From: Vicia villosa
Taxonomy: Eukaryota; Streptophyta; Magnoliopsida; Fabales; Fabaceae
Direction: 5' to 3'
DNA: 64,000 nucleotides
Assembly: GCF_029867415.1 (NCBI RefSeq)
Contig: NC_081185.1
Location: forward strand, 83,578,679 to 83,642,678
Shown here one piece after another: positions 46,357 to 57,548 of this stretch (position 1 is the stretch's first letter; the number at the start of each line of letters is the position of its first letter). The notes under the pieces are model-generated. The model saw only the letters and a list, made by a program, of their open reading frames with translations. It did not search any database and had not been told where the DNA came from. The translations under genes were made by a program, and so were the position numbers.

Positions 46357-46430
46357 GTGTTAGAAGTGGGATTTGAACCCGAGACTTTGTACTTGCAAGC
46401 CTTACATCCTTACCAACTATGTTATATTAT
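46357..46430 (-). other. tRNA-like segment in the nested LTR (copy 1)
   Basis: On the minus strand CATAGTTGGTAAGGATG is box-A-like, and GGGTTCAAATCCC is a perfect box B inside a T-arm-like hairpin, at tRNA spacing (about 70 bp in all). The anticodon and acceptor stems do not pair well. It lies in the LTR sense strand of the element. A second copy is at 55002-55075. Confidence 0.6.
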
Positions 46431-46662
46431 TTGTTTGAAATAAAAGTCAATTGGAAGTGTATGAAGCATGAGAAAGCATTTTGCTATTTATTAAAATATA
46501 AATAATTTAAGAGTAAATTATTATATTTTAAAATAGACTTTAAATTGAATATTTATAAAATTCAAGACGTCAATGTGAATGACCTCAAAATTTTATAAAA
46601 AAAATCCAATTTTAAAATAATTTGAATATTTGAATATTGTGGGCAAATTTTGGGGTATGACA

Positions 46663-46690
46663 GCTGCCCCTGTTCAATCTTCTTAAACCT
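46663..46690 (-). other. Polypurine tract of the nested element
   Basis: The plus strand GCTGCCCCTGTTCAATCTTC is the complement of GAAGATTGAACAGGGGCAGC. It is nearly the same as the tract before the outer 3' LTR at 62555-62584. Confidence 0.8.
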
Positions 46691-46849
46691 GAAGATATAG
46701 AGTGGTTTGTGTGCCAGTCGGTATCTGAAGGTGGAAGATGATTGAACACTAGAATACCAAGAAATTTGCCCTAGCTGAAGTAGGGACTTTTGTCGGAGAT
46801 GGGCTTGAAGATGCCATCCAGGTGTTTGAAGTGTTTGAGAAGTGTTGTT

Positions 46850-47470
46850 TGTGTTTTGATCGTGTCATTACCGTTCGTAGTAGATGAATTAGATCTTTGA
46901 GAGTTTGATCGTGTCAGCACCGTTCGTAGTAACTGAATTAGACTTAGGAAATATTTGATCGTGTCCACATCGTTCGTGATGATGGAATTAGATCTCTTTA
47001 AAGGTTGATCGTGTCGGTACTGTTCGTAGTAACCGAATTAGATATTTTGTCGTGTCAGTACCGTTCGTAGTAGCTGAATTAGACTGGGAAAGTCAGTGAT
47101 CGTGTCTACACCGTTCGTGATGATAGAATTAGATCTCTGAGAGTTGATCGTGTCAGTACCGTTCGTAGTAACCGAATTAGATCTTAGAAGCAGTTGATCG
47201 TGTCCACACCGTTTGTGATGATGGAATTAGATCTTGAGGAGATAATCGCGTCTACATCGTTCGTGATGGTAGAATTAGATTCTCTTGTCGTGTCAGCACC
47301 GTTCGTAGTAACTGAATTAGACTTAGTTGGTCATTGATCGTGTCTACACCGTTCGTGATGATAGAATTAGATCTCTGAGCGTTGACCGTGTCAGTACCGT
47401 TCGTAGTAACCGAATTAGATCTTTTGTCGTGTCAGTACTGTTCGTAGTAGCTGAATTAGACTTTGAAAGT
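46850..47470. repeat. Array of 13 alternating units, 40-50 bp
   Basis: All units share CGTGTC...ACCGTTCGT and end in GAATTAGA. Two forms alternate irregularly: one with CGTTCGTAGTAACCGAATTA and one with CGTTCGTGATGATGGAATTA. Forms run roughly A A B A A B A B B A B A A from left to right. It is non-coding on both strands as far as I can see. Confidence 0.85.
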
Positions 47471-49711
47471 TGGAGATTTCGTTCATTTGTCGGTACCTGT
47501 ATTCTGAAAAAGGTAAGGTTAATCTTTATGCAATGTCATGATGCATGAGTTATGTAATGAATCCCTCAAAATAAATGAGAGCTTTTGCATGTTATGTATG
47601 AGGTAATGTATGCAGTGTATGAATATGTTTATGACATATGATATGTGAATATGATTTATGTTGTCTTTGATTAAGAAAGTAGATTTTTATGTCCTTGTAA
47701 TTGTACTGTCTGATCTTGTCTTGAAGATGCTCAGCTGGGAATTTATGATTGGAGATGATCAGTGACTTGATGTTCCCTGATTGGTGATAAAGATATTGAT
47801 AAATCATGTTGGAGGAGAGCGACAGTGTTGAAGATGTAAACTCTGTTGGGCAGCCATGTCTTTATCGGGAGCGTTTGAAGATATCTTCTTAATGATTACT
47901 CTGTGGGGATATGATCTTGTGAACCCGGCTTTGTGGGGAGACATGGGTGAAAGTTGCCCCTAGCATTATAGTACCTGCTATTCCTGGATTTAGGACATGT
48001 CACTGAATGTTGATCAAGATGTCAAACTGGACTTGCATAGGTTTGCCCCCGCTAGTAAGAGCTTTGGAAAGATTCGCCTCACGAGGACTTTATGAGATGT
48101 GCGCAATGGGCGACATGCCTTTAGTAATCGTAAACTCAGGATGATGCCCCTGATTATTTTGGCATCCTGAGAGATTCTCAGAATCTTGACTTGATTGCCT
48201 CAGTTTGATCAAGAACATAGCTTGAAACCCACTTGAGGTGTATGCCTTTGATTGTTTGGCTTTTGAGATATTCTTGGAATCTTGACTTGATTGCCCCAGA
48301 TTGATTGGAAAAAACGTATCATGCCCCTTGTATACGTAAGAGACATTGCTTCTTGGAGTAATATTGTCTGTCGGGATAACTTTCAGTCATTAGTTGTACC
48401 CTGTGCAAGTTCTTTCTGATGCTAACATTTGAAATTATATAGCAGAATATGCTTAATAATGAATTCATGAGATGCAATGCATATGTCTGTCTTGAGTTTG
48501 TTGAAAAACATTAAAACTGGATATGTAAAAGCATGATGTTTATAAAAACGTGATGTTTGTAAAAAACGAAGTGTCAACTCAGCATTTGTGGTAAACCTTA
48601 AGGAGTCAGGATACCTTTTTTGTGACAGTATGCTTTCGAACTAACCATGCTTCAGTTAGGACTTTTAAGGGTTGTAACGTGGCTTGGTTCACGGTTTAAG
48701 AAACAAGGGATAATGGCTCAAAATTTAATTATACCCATTCCCTTCTTCGTGATGTTCTTCAGTCCTAAGCTCAGTTGATTCGTCTTATGCATTCAGATTC
48801 CAAGAGACTTTTGGATTTACACCTTTGGTAATGACGATGGTTCACGAGCAAAGAGAACTTTTGAGACGGCAGTCACTTCCTTCTTTTAGTAGTCACAACA
48901 TTGTGTTGTTCAGAAATTTATTGACTTCTCTCTTTTTTTTCCTTCATCTTTTTGATATCCCTAACTTTTGCCTGAACTGTCTATTTTGAGCTTACAGTCA
49001 GCGGGATGCCTTGATTTTTGCCTAAGTCACCTTTTTGATTTTTGACTTAGCAGGCTTTTCTTTGTATATATGTTTTTTCGTTCATTTTTTCCTTTTGAAA
49101 GATATTGACTGCGTTGCTTAATGATTGATGAACCATCATTGTCTTTTGATCGACATCTCCAACACTTCTTTGATGTGTATGGTTGACCGTTTATGATTGA
49201 AACCTTTGTTGAAAGGTGTACTGAATGATTCTCTTAAAATAGAATGCACCGTCAAATTAACTGAGAACTACCTTGCCCCAGGTTATGATCAAGGGTTTTA
49301 ATGAAAGAAAAACTTCTACTCCTTAGGCTCAAAGGGGGTTGACGAGGGATTATCATCCTTATATCTCCACTGTTTAGGAATTGAAACAATGCCTGTACAT
49401 CGTCAGCATAGTCTGTTCAAAAGCATATTGTATGAGGTTACGGTATCATTTTCGTCATCCTCCCTTAAAAGGCTTACAGCTTTAGTAGGAGTCGAGTATC
49501 ACAAAACATATGCAAAGTAGAGACATATTTTAAAATGAGTGATAGCGAAATAATTTATTCAAGACAAATATATGCAATGCACTAATGATGATTATTAAAA
49601 CAGATAATGTCTATCATGAGTCAAATGTTTAAACAAACAGAAAAGAAACTTGCAAATGAAAGTAGATCTAATGATCCAAAAGTTTGTCCGTCTAGACGTC
49701 AATTAGTCTTG
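47471..49711 (-). other. Nested element interior without coding capacity
   Basis: Moderately GC-balanced sequence with no protein of more than 70 codons that I recognise. Short similar segments such as TTGACTTGATTGCC recur at about 48187 and 48281. It corresponds to the 3' untranslated part of the element. Confidence 0.55.
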
Positions 49712-50386
49712 TCATGACTTAGGCATAGGAGCGGTGATCACCATAGGGGTTTTGGGAGGGTTGGATTTGATTTCTCCGTCATTGATCAGATCTTGAATCT
49801 TATTCTTTAATGTCCAGCAATTGTTTGTGTAATGTCTAAGAATGTTGGAATGGTACGCACACCTCGCATTGGGATTATAGTCAGGAATGTAGGTGTTAGA
49901 ATTCGTTGGCTCGATTGCCCTGAGCGTCTGGATCATATGAGTGAATTGATTGTTGTGACTCAGTTGTCGTGATTCCATTATCGTGACTCAGTTGTCGTGA
50001 TTCCATTATCGTGACTCAGTTGTCGTGATTCCATTATCATGACTCAGTTGTCGTGATTCCATTATCGTGACTCAGTTGTCGTGATTCCATTATCGTGACT
50101 CAGTTGTCGTGACTTCGTTATCATGACTCAGTTGTCGTGACTTTGTTGTCGTGGTCTTTTCTGGTTTGAGTGTCATGATTAGATCTTTAATCGCATGCTT
50201 CAACGGTCTACCATCCTTTACACCATAACCAGGATTGTTCGAATAATAAGCGCATCTCGCATTGTAATTGTACCCCAAGAATAGGAGTGTCTTCGATTCT
50301 TCTTGCCCCTTAGGTGAGTTCAGAATCAAAGTCTGGGATCGGATATTCCGAGCCTGGAGGTGTTTGACTGATTGCTCGAAATCCAT
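49712..50386 (-). pseudogene. Gag remnants of the nested element
   Basis: The minus-strand frame 50386-50090 starts MDFEQSVKHLQARNIRSQTL, like the outer Ogre gag start, and within 40 codons jumps to RCAYYSNNPGYGVKDGRPLK, a decayed version of the gag Cys/His cluster. The frame 49978-49712 repeats the cluster in better form (RCAYHSNILRHYTNNCWTLK) and continues through ITAPMPKS as in the outer gag (ITAPMPKH). Between the two lies a 28-bp tandem array. The capsid core is absent. The cluster is therefore present twice in a shrunken gag. Confidence 0.75.
49955..50155. repeat. 28-bp tandem array
   Basis: Units of TTGTCGTGATTCCATTATCG plus TGACTCAG, about six copies, highly regular (for instance GACTCAG at 49985 and 50013). 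It lies between the two gag remnants and is translated in frame as a short Ser/Arg/Gln-rich repeat on the minus strand. Confidence 0.9.
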
Positions 50387-50599
50387 TTATGATGAAGTAA
50401 ACAACAAGGGAGGCTGAGATACTTATTGTGAGAAACCTGTTATGTGATGTTATAAATGCAAATGTAATAATTTTCAAGGATCTTTAGGCATTTAGTTAGT
50501 AACATTAGAAAATGATTTGGTCGCGCCTTTGTCTGAAGAAATCTGAACCTTGTCTTGGAACGTCTTTCTTTGAGAATCAAGCTCACCATATCGAGTGGG

Positions 50600-50960
50600 T
50601 CATCGCCTCTGATTCGGGATACTTCTGAATTTGAAAGTGCATGGCTAGAGGAAAATAAATCCTCTTGCCCCTTGTTAGGTGCTAAACCTTTGAATCGGAA
50701 GGTATGTGGCTGGAGGAAAATAAATCCTCTTGCCCCCGGCTAGGTACTGAGTCTTTGAATCGGAGGACATACGGCCAAAGGAAAATAAATCCTTTTGCCC
50801 CTTGACAGGTACGGTGTCTTTTGATTTGGATGACAAATGGCCAGAGGAAAATAAATCCTTTTGCCCCTAGATAAGTATTGTGTCTTTGAATTGGAAGGTA
50901 TGTGGCTAGAGGAAAATAAATCCTCTTGCCCCTTGATTAGGACATCAACCTTTGATAGAG
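50600..50960. repeat. 65-bp tandem array
   Basis: GAAAATAAATCC starts at 50651, 50716, 50781, 50847 and 50912, a period of 65-66 bp. Each unit also holds a TTGCCCC tract and a GTCTTTGAAT/CCTTTGAAT segment. It lies in the 5' leader of the nested element. Confidence 0.9.
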
Positions 50961-51797
50961 GTACCTGAAATTGTGCGCCCTAAATCCCTAAGATCCTTGA
51001 AAGGATTAGTTAAATCATGTTATGCTTATGATGTCATGATGCCATGCAGATGCAATGCATTAAGTAAAGCATAAGGTCATAAGGACGAGATGTCCTACAG
51101 GAGGACCCTGCAAGGAAATAAAGGTTAGAGCATAAGATAATGAGGACGAGATGTCCTACAAGCAAATCTTGCGATGAAACAAAAAGGTTAGATAACAAGC
51201 AAGTCACACAAGAGTCCTTAAGTTTAAAGGCTTGCATGAAGTATGACCAGGTGACTACCCTTCCCCAAAGGTACTTCTAAGGATAAGGATGATATCAGCG
51301 ACGGGTTCTACCAAGTTACTCAGAATTGTTAGCCCCTCTAAAGCACCCTCGAACATGGTACATGCATACCACGCAATGATACTTTGAGAGAGAACCTATC
51401 TGAGTTGTAGTATCGGGTAGCGACTATGCCCTTAACATGCATCAAGAGTAGTCCCCCCACTACGTTCCTAAAGGCCAAGATGGGTTAGAGGTGACTAAAG
51501 GTCCTTGAGCTCCGACGCACCCAAAGATACATGCATAAACCTCTCTCATGCAAAAGAGGTACACAATAACCAGTGGAGGCCTAACTCAAGTGCGAACTTC
51601 ATTTTGACCAACCCCAAGCATGCACAAGGGGGGTCTCCATGACTATGCCGCTCCTATCTTAAGGTGCACTCGAATCCGGGTGTAGGATTCATCTTCCATT
51701 CGATACCCAAAACAACCTTGAAAAATAAAACAAACAAACAAACAATTATTGAAGTGATCCTAAACTTTAAGGTAACCCCTCTTTTATTGGAAAGCAT
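50961..51797 (-). other. 5' leader of the nested element
   Basis: No coding sequence recognised. A near-duplicate of about 60 bp containing AAGGACGAGATGTCCTACA occurs at 51078 and again, as GAGGACGAGATGTCC, near 51141. Confidence 0.5.
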
Positions 51798-51814
51798 CCC
51801 CAGCAGAGTCGCCA
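51798..51814 (-). other. Primer-binding site of the nested element
   Basis: On the minus strand TGGCGACTCTGCTGGGG begins a few bases after the LTR end TATTACA. TGG is the complement of a tRNA CCA end. Ogre elements are described as using an Arg tRNA, and the match of this site was not checked against a tRNA set. Confidence 0.65.
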
Positions 51815-51818
51815 GTTC

Positions 51819-53822
51819 TGTAATACGGTGAACTGACTTTTTAATAATGAAAATGTTGCGGTAAGCAAGAGTCGCCACCGACTTTTATTTTATCCAATTT
51901 TAGGAAAGGCTAAAAGAACAGGAAAAGACCTTTTAAAAAGATTTTGAGTTCGGGGGTAAGTTATACAAAGGGAAGGTGTAAGGCACCCTTTGCATCCATG
52001 GTTATCCATGGGCTCTTAATTGCTTAGCTCACTTTGTTTGTTTGATTTGTTTGAAAAGCGGTGTGCGAATAGTAAAAGGTTTCGTTAAGGACTTTAGCTT
52101 ATAAATAAGCGTAGCCTTGTTTGAAATTATTTTGAAATAGGAGGTGTGAAAAGTAAACTTTGAAGAAGAACTTTAGCTTGTAAATAAGCGTAGTCTTTTT
52201 GAAAAGTATTTGAAAATTAATGGGAAAATAGTTTGATTTTGAATTTTGAATTTGAATGGAGCAAGCAATTACTAGCAACTTACCCTAAGTTTAAAAATTT
52301 GTTCTTTTAGCTTTTCGAGGCGAAAGGATCTATCCATGCCATAAGAGGGCAGGAAGCCTTTCAATTGGATGTTTAAGGGTCATCGAGTAATCGTTCGCCA
52401 TAAGACTGTCCCATGCCATAAAGAGGGCAGGTAGTCTAAGGGAAGGATATAATAGTCATTAATCTTTTTAGGCATCATGCGAGGATACCTTAGCAATTGG
52501 GACAATCATCATATAAGGCAACATCGAGGGACAAACTTGATGATGATAATGAACTTAGGGCAACATTTGTTTTGCTTTAGGTATCCTCGGAATCGAGGGA
52601 CTTGACTATTTAGTACACTTAGAGGCAGCAAGGCAACAGGCAACAGAAGAGGTTACCCTAAAGGTGAGTGTGTGCAGCAATCACGTGGTTAACTTCGATT
52701 ACATTTATCTTGTAATTAGGTGATCTATGTTCAGTTCATGGTTTGCACTCCCTAAATTACTAACCACGCAGTAAATATAATATAACAGTTTTAGGTGCCT
52801 TCAAGGCCAAACAATACAACCAGGGAACAGTTACATAATAATACGGGGAAGGGAACAATGAAACCAGCGGATCCCTTAATAGGGTTTGACATAAGTAATA
52901 ATAAAGACAGAGTTTAGGGTTACCAACGTAGCTTTGGCAGTCTAACAAACTTTTATCTTTGATGGATGAAGGTTGATGGGCAGAGGCTAGCCTTGAGGCA
53001 TGAAGCATTGACACTGACCAGATTGTGATGAATCCTAAAAGATGGGCATAAAGAAAAAGGATGCAGTGAGTGTATGGCTGACTCATTGATATTTAAAAGT
53101 AAATCATAATTTATTTTATAGGACAAAAATAATATTTAAAATAATAATCAAATTAGGGACTTAGCTTTTGATCTGGCGTGGCGCGTAGGCGGACGAACCT
53201 TGATGGTAACCCTGAAAAGAATTGACATGAAGAAGAGAAATGTTAGTGCATTAACTGATTTAAACGTTAATTGATTATAAACCCTAAAAAGTTTACGAAC
53301 CCTAAAGGGTTATTTAAGAAAACTTATTGTGACCCAAAAGGTTTATAAGGCCTAACAATGCGTTAGTGGAGAACACCTGCCTGAAGATTTTAAGGTTTAT
53401 AAATGAATCAAGGTTAACAAAAACTTTAATTATTAATTTTCAATTAATTAATTAATTAAAAATATATACAAAAATAAAATTTTTTATTGTTTTAAAAATA
53501 ATTATTGATAAAATTAAAAAACGAGTTTTCGATTAAAATAAATAACTATGAAATTATTATATATAAAAACTAATTTGGTTAAATAAATAAAAATAAATAA
53601 AAGAAAAAAATTATACTAATAATAAAAAAAGAAAGGAATACATATAAAAAATTTCATGCAATTAAAATAAAAACAAAAAAAGAAACTTAGCTCAGATTGG
53701 GTGTTGTGCGCTCTTGAGAGTACATGGTGAGAAAGTGGCCAGCAAAATTGTTTGGCCAAAACAAGGTTAATGGCCAAAGGAAGTACCTGCAAACAAGGAT
53801 AGTAATAATGTTAATAATAATG

Positions 53823-53898
<76 letters not shown>

Positions 53899-55306
53899 GG
53901 GTTAGTAATGATAATAGTTACAATAATAAAATAAAAAATATTATAAAATAGGTTTGACCTCATATAATCTAAATTTTCCCAAAAAATAAAGAAAGGTTCA
54001 GAAAGTTAGATTATGGCTAAAAGGGCAAAAATTCTCAAAAGTAAAAAAAAAATAATTATGATTGTAAAAACATAAATTTAAACTAAAATGTAGCAACAAT
54101 GACCAAAACAATGATTAAAAAAAAAACAAGCCTCATGTATCATCATTGGCCAAAAAAATTGTAATTCTAGATAAAGTATTTGAAAAAGGTTTTTTAAAAA
54201 AAGAGAGTTGAAAGAAAATGTTTCGAAACATAAAGAGGATGTCAAAAACATAAGAATTTTGATAAAAGGTGGCCTCAAGTATCATCATTAGCCAAAAACT
54301 AAAGTTAGTATAAAAACATACATCAAGGGCCTCATATGATAATCATTGGCCAAAAGGTTTTGAAAACAAAAGGTTTATTTTTAATTTTGATAAAAAGATT
54401 TAGAAAAAGATTTTTTCTTTAAAAAAGAAGAAGATGAGGCCTCATACGAAATCATTGGCCAAGAACTAAGCAAAAGAAGAACAAAAGATATTGAAGAAAC
54501 TTGGTGAATTGTTTTGTAGGTAGGAATTAGGAATGAAGAATAAGGTTGAAGGTGTTAAAAAAAATAAGGGTTTAGTTGTGAGAGAGTCAATTGAGAAATT
54601 TGTAATTGTTAGTTTTATTTATATATCATGAATTAGGTTAGAAAAAATAATTATAGTAAAACTATGGACCAAATCAAAGCCCAAAAATCAATTTGTTTTA
54701 ATTTTAATAAAAAATTAAATCAAACTAATTTAATAAGATTGACTTGTTCTCTAAGTTATAAAAAGTGCTAAAAATAGGACAAATAAGATTAAAAACTTTT
54801 TTTTTGGATTTTTTTGAATATTTTATGATTTTTGATGATTTTTGACTAGAAAATACATAAAAGTGAAAATTTGACTATTTTAAAAAATGCATATTTAAAT
54901 AGTGCGAAAATTAAAAATAAAATGATAAAAAAAATGATTTTTTGTGATTTTTTTAATAAAAATAAAATTAAAACTATAGTTAGAAAAAAAAGAAAAAAAA
55001 GTGTTAGAAGTGGGATTTGAACCCGAGACTTTGTACTTGCAAGCCTTACATCCTTACCAACTATGTTATATTATTTGTTTGAAATAAAAGTCAATTGGAA
55101 GTGTATGAAGCATGAGAAAGCATTTTGCTATTTATTAAAATATAAATAATTTAAGAGTAAATTATTATATTTTAAAATAGACTTTAAATTGAATATTTAT
55201 AAAATTCAAGACGTCAATGTGAATGACCTCAAAATTTTATAAAAAAAATCCAATTTTAAAATAATTTGAATATTTGAATATTGTGGGCAAATTTTGGGGT
55301 ATGACA
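51819..55306 (-). repeat. Nested element 5' LTR (3488 bp)
   Basis: Practically identical to 43183-46662. A tRNA-like segment occurs again at 55002-55075 and the TAA array at about 53812-53900. Confidence 0.95.
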
Positions 55307-55311
55307 TACCT

Positions 55312-57282
55312 TGATTGAAGAGGCCATGAATTTTACTACTCCAACTTTTGATAATATTGTGGGTACTAGTAGGATTACGAGAAGTGGAAGGATCTTTTCA
55401 CCAGAACTTTCTCCAAATGTTGCTACTAATCCAGTACAGGTCCCAATTCCTAATCAAGATATCAATGCTCGAGGCAAAGAGCCACTAGTTGAACCAGTTC
55501 AAATACCAGTGGAAGTCACTATTGAGGATCCATCAAAGCAAGAAATGGAGGAAATATTGAAAATCATCTGCAAGAGTGATTATAATATTGTCGAACAGCT
55601 GGGGCACACTGCTTCAAAAATCTCAATGCTGTCTCTTCTAAAGTATTCAGAAGCTCATGCCAAGGCCCTGATGAAGTTCCTGAAAGCTGCACATGTGCCA
55701 CAAGAGATTTTAGTCGATCAATTTGAAAATTGTGTTGCCAATCTAACAGTGAATAATGGTCTCGGTTTCTCCGTTGTTGATCTAACCCCTGCTGGAAAAA
55801 TCACAATAAATCCCTACACATCTCCATTGAATGTAACGACACCACTCTATCTCATGTGCTGGTAGATAATGGTTCCTCTTTGAACGTGTTACCAAAAGCA
55901 GTACTGGAAAAGCTTGACTTCGAAGGAATTGTGTTACAACCAAGCGATGTTGTGGTAAGAGCCTTCGACGGGTCAACAAGAACAGTGTACGGAAAGGTGA
56001 AGCTCCCAATCCGAGTGGGCTCTCAGATCTTTTATTCTACCTTTTACGTAATGGAAATTCACCCAGCATATTCCTGTTTACTAGGATGCCCTTGGATACA
56101 TGGGGCAAATGCTGTAACGTCTACCCTACATCAGAAGGTGAAGTATCCAGTAAAAGGCAAGGTTGTCGCAGTTTATGGCGAAGAAGAATATGTGGTTAGC
56201 CACCTGAGCAACTCCAAGTATGTTGAGTTGGATGACGAATTCATCGAAACTCCCTGCCAATCTTTTGAGGTAGTCTTTCCAGATGTCTCTACTACCAAAC
56301 ATATTTCTACTACTCCTGCTACAAAAATAACTCCAACTATGGCTTCTCTCAAAGATGCCAAAGCTGTGATCGAAGAAGGTGGTTGCACAGTATGGGGACA
56401 GCTCCTCGATGTACCTTACAAGTCCGATAAGCTAGGCCTGGGCTATGCTAATGGAAATCAGAAGAACGATCAGAGTCCTCGTTCTGGAGGATTAATGTCA
56501 CATTTCATCAGCCAAGGAGTGAATGCTATTGAAGAGGATGGAGTTTTCTTGAACCATATTATTCAGCCATATCCAAATGAAGTCCCACCTGTTTCCATGG
56601 AAGTTTGGGATACTTTGGGAGAACCAAGCGGCAGGTATGATTTTCTAGTAAAATATACTACACCTCAGAGTTCTTTTATTGCTATGGAAGATATTACCCC
56701 AACTGGATGGGGTGATCAGTTTGAAGATTGCAAAAGTTTCACAAGTTCCATCACTGAGAAATACCAAGGTCCACCTAGTCCAAAAGAAGTTTGGGATACA
56801 CTAGGAGAACCAAGTGGCAAGTATGACTTTATGGTGAAGTATTCTGCTCCCTTGAGCTCGCATATCGCTATTGAAGACATCACCCCAACTGGATGGGACA
56901 ACCATTTCGAAGACAATATGACATTCACAAGCCCTGATGCTCCTGAAGAAGTCTGGGAAACACCAAATAACGAGAATGATTTCCTGACACAATACACTGC
57001 TCCCCAGAATGCACAAGTCTCCCTTGAAGACATCATTCCAACTGGATGGGACAATCTTATCGGGTATCTCGCTCAGCCAACAGAGGTATCTCAGCCTGGG
57101 CTCTCGTATCCAGCAGAGTATATTACTTATCCCGAAAGATCACCGGCTCATCTCCCCACCAAAGAAATCAATGCTGTGGAAGATGAAGAAGACAACTGCA
57201 ACTGGAGCAGCTGGATACTCCCTGCTCACAACAATGGATTGAACAACTGGGAAGCTGAGGATGTGATCTCCTTTGATCAGGA
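55312..57282 (+). pseudogene. Ogre gag end, protease and repeat-bearing linker (pol exon 1)
   Basis: The gag frame resumes at 55312 after the insertion. A Thr-Arg-Ser-Gly motif (TSRITRSGRIFSP) is followed by a short conserved helix (SMLSLLKYSEAHAKALMKFL). A two-base insertion near 55850 shifts the frame. The protease is in the next frame with VDNGSSLNVLPKAVLEKL (DNG at the active site, where DTG or DSG is common elsewhere) and YSTFYVMEIHPAYSCLLGCP. After it come three tandem copies of a linker repeat (56600, 56786, 56947) built on EVWDTLGEPSG and ITPTGWD. The exon ends at 57282, inside a Gln-Glu codon pair, at a GTAAAT donor. Without splicing a TAA follows at once. Confidence 0.85.
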
Positions 57283-57548
57283 GTAAATGCAATTTCCTAT
57301 TTTCGTTGTTTATATTATTCAAAGACAAAAATGGTTCCTGTACTATCGAACCATGAACTTGAAAGCCGTGTGCCTTGCCCGAAGCACACTGGTCCTTTTT
57401 ATAAGGGTTTGTCATATCATGATCATGTTCATTCAATAAAATCATGGGACGTTTGCATATTCAAATTTTGTGATCCTTTTTCTTTCTTTGCTTTATTCAT
57501 TTTCAAATAGCTATGTGTTCTTACACACACCTACATAAATAAATGCAG
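57283..57548 (+). other. Ogre pol intron, 266 bp
   Basis: The borders are GTAAAT at 57283 and AAATAAATGCAG ending at 57548. Removing it joins the exon-1 frame (phase 2, GA+A) to the RT frame with no stop between 57550 and the first RT motifs, which I checked by position arithmetic. The unspliced RNA would end at TAA 57284-57286, so splicing would govern the ratio of Gag-Pro to Pol. An intron at this site is a known Ogre trait. Confidence 0.8.

Larger units (their letters stand above)
43183..46662 (-). repeat. Nested element 3' LTR (3480 bp)
   Basis: It starts TGTAATACGGTG and ends GGGGTATGACA on the plus strand. Substitutions relative to the other LTR are at 44308 (G against A at 52944) and 45005 (T against C at 53641). 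A 108-codon minus-strand frame at 44124-44450 is present in both LTRs, but the copies are too young for that to mean anything. Confidence 0.95.
43183..55306 (-). mobile_element. Nested non-autonomous Ogre-derived LTR element (LARD-like)
   Basis: 12,124 bp between 5-bp duplications TACCT. It reads on the minus strand: 5' LTR 51819-55306, primer site 51798-51814, 3' LTR 43183-46662 preceded by a purine-rich tract (GATTGAACAGGGGCAGCTG) almost the same as that of the outer Ogre. LTR starts also match (TGTCATACCCCAAAATTTGC versus TGTTATACCCCAAAATTTGC). The 5.16-kb interior has only two gag scraps (50386-50090 and 49978-49712) and long tandem arrays. No protease, RT or integrase is seen. The two LTRs differ by two substitutions and two length changes (9 bp in a TAA array, 1 bp in an A run) by eye, so insertion is very recent. 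Confidence 0.9.

Noticed and set aside
49955..50155. Regular 28-bp repeats that look CRISPR-like at first sight
   Set aside because: The repeats are head-to-tail with no spacers, in a plant retroelement. They are a minisatellite.
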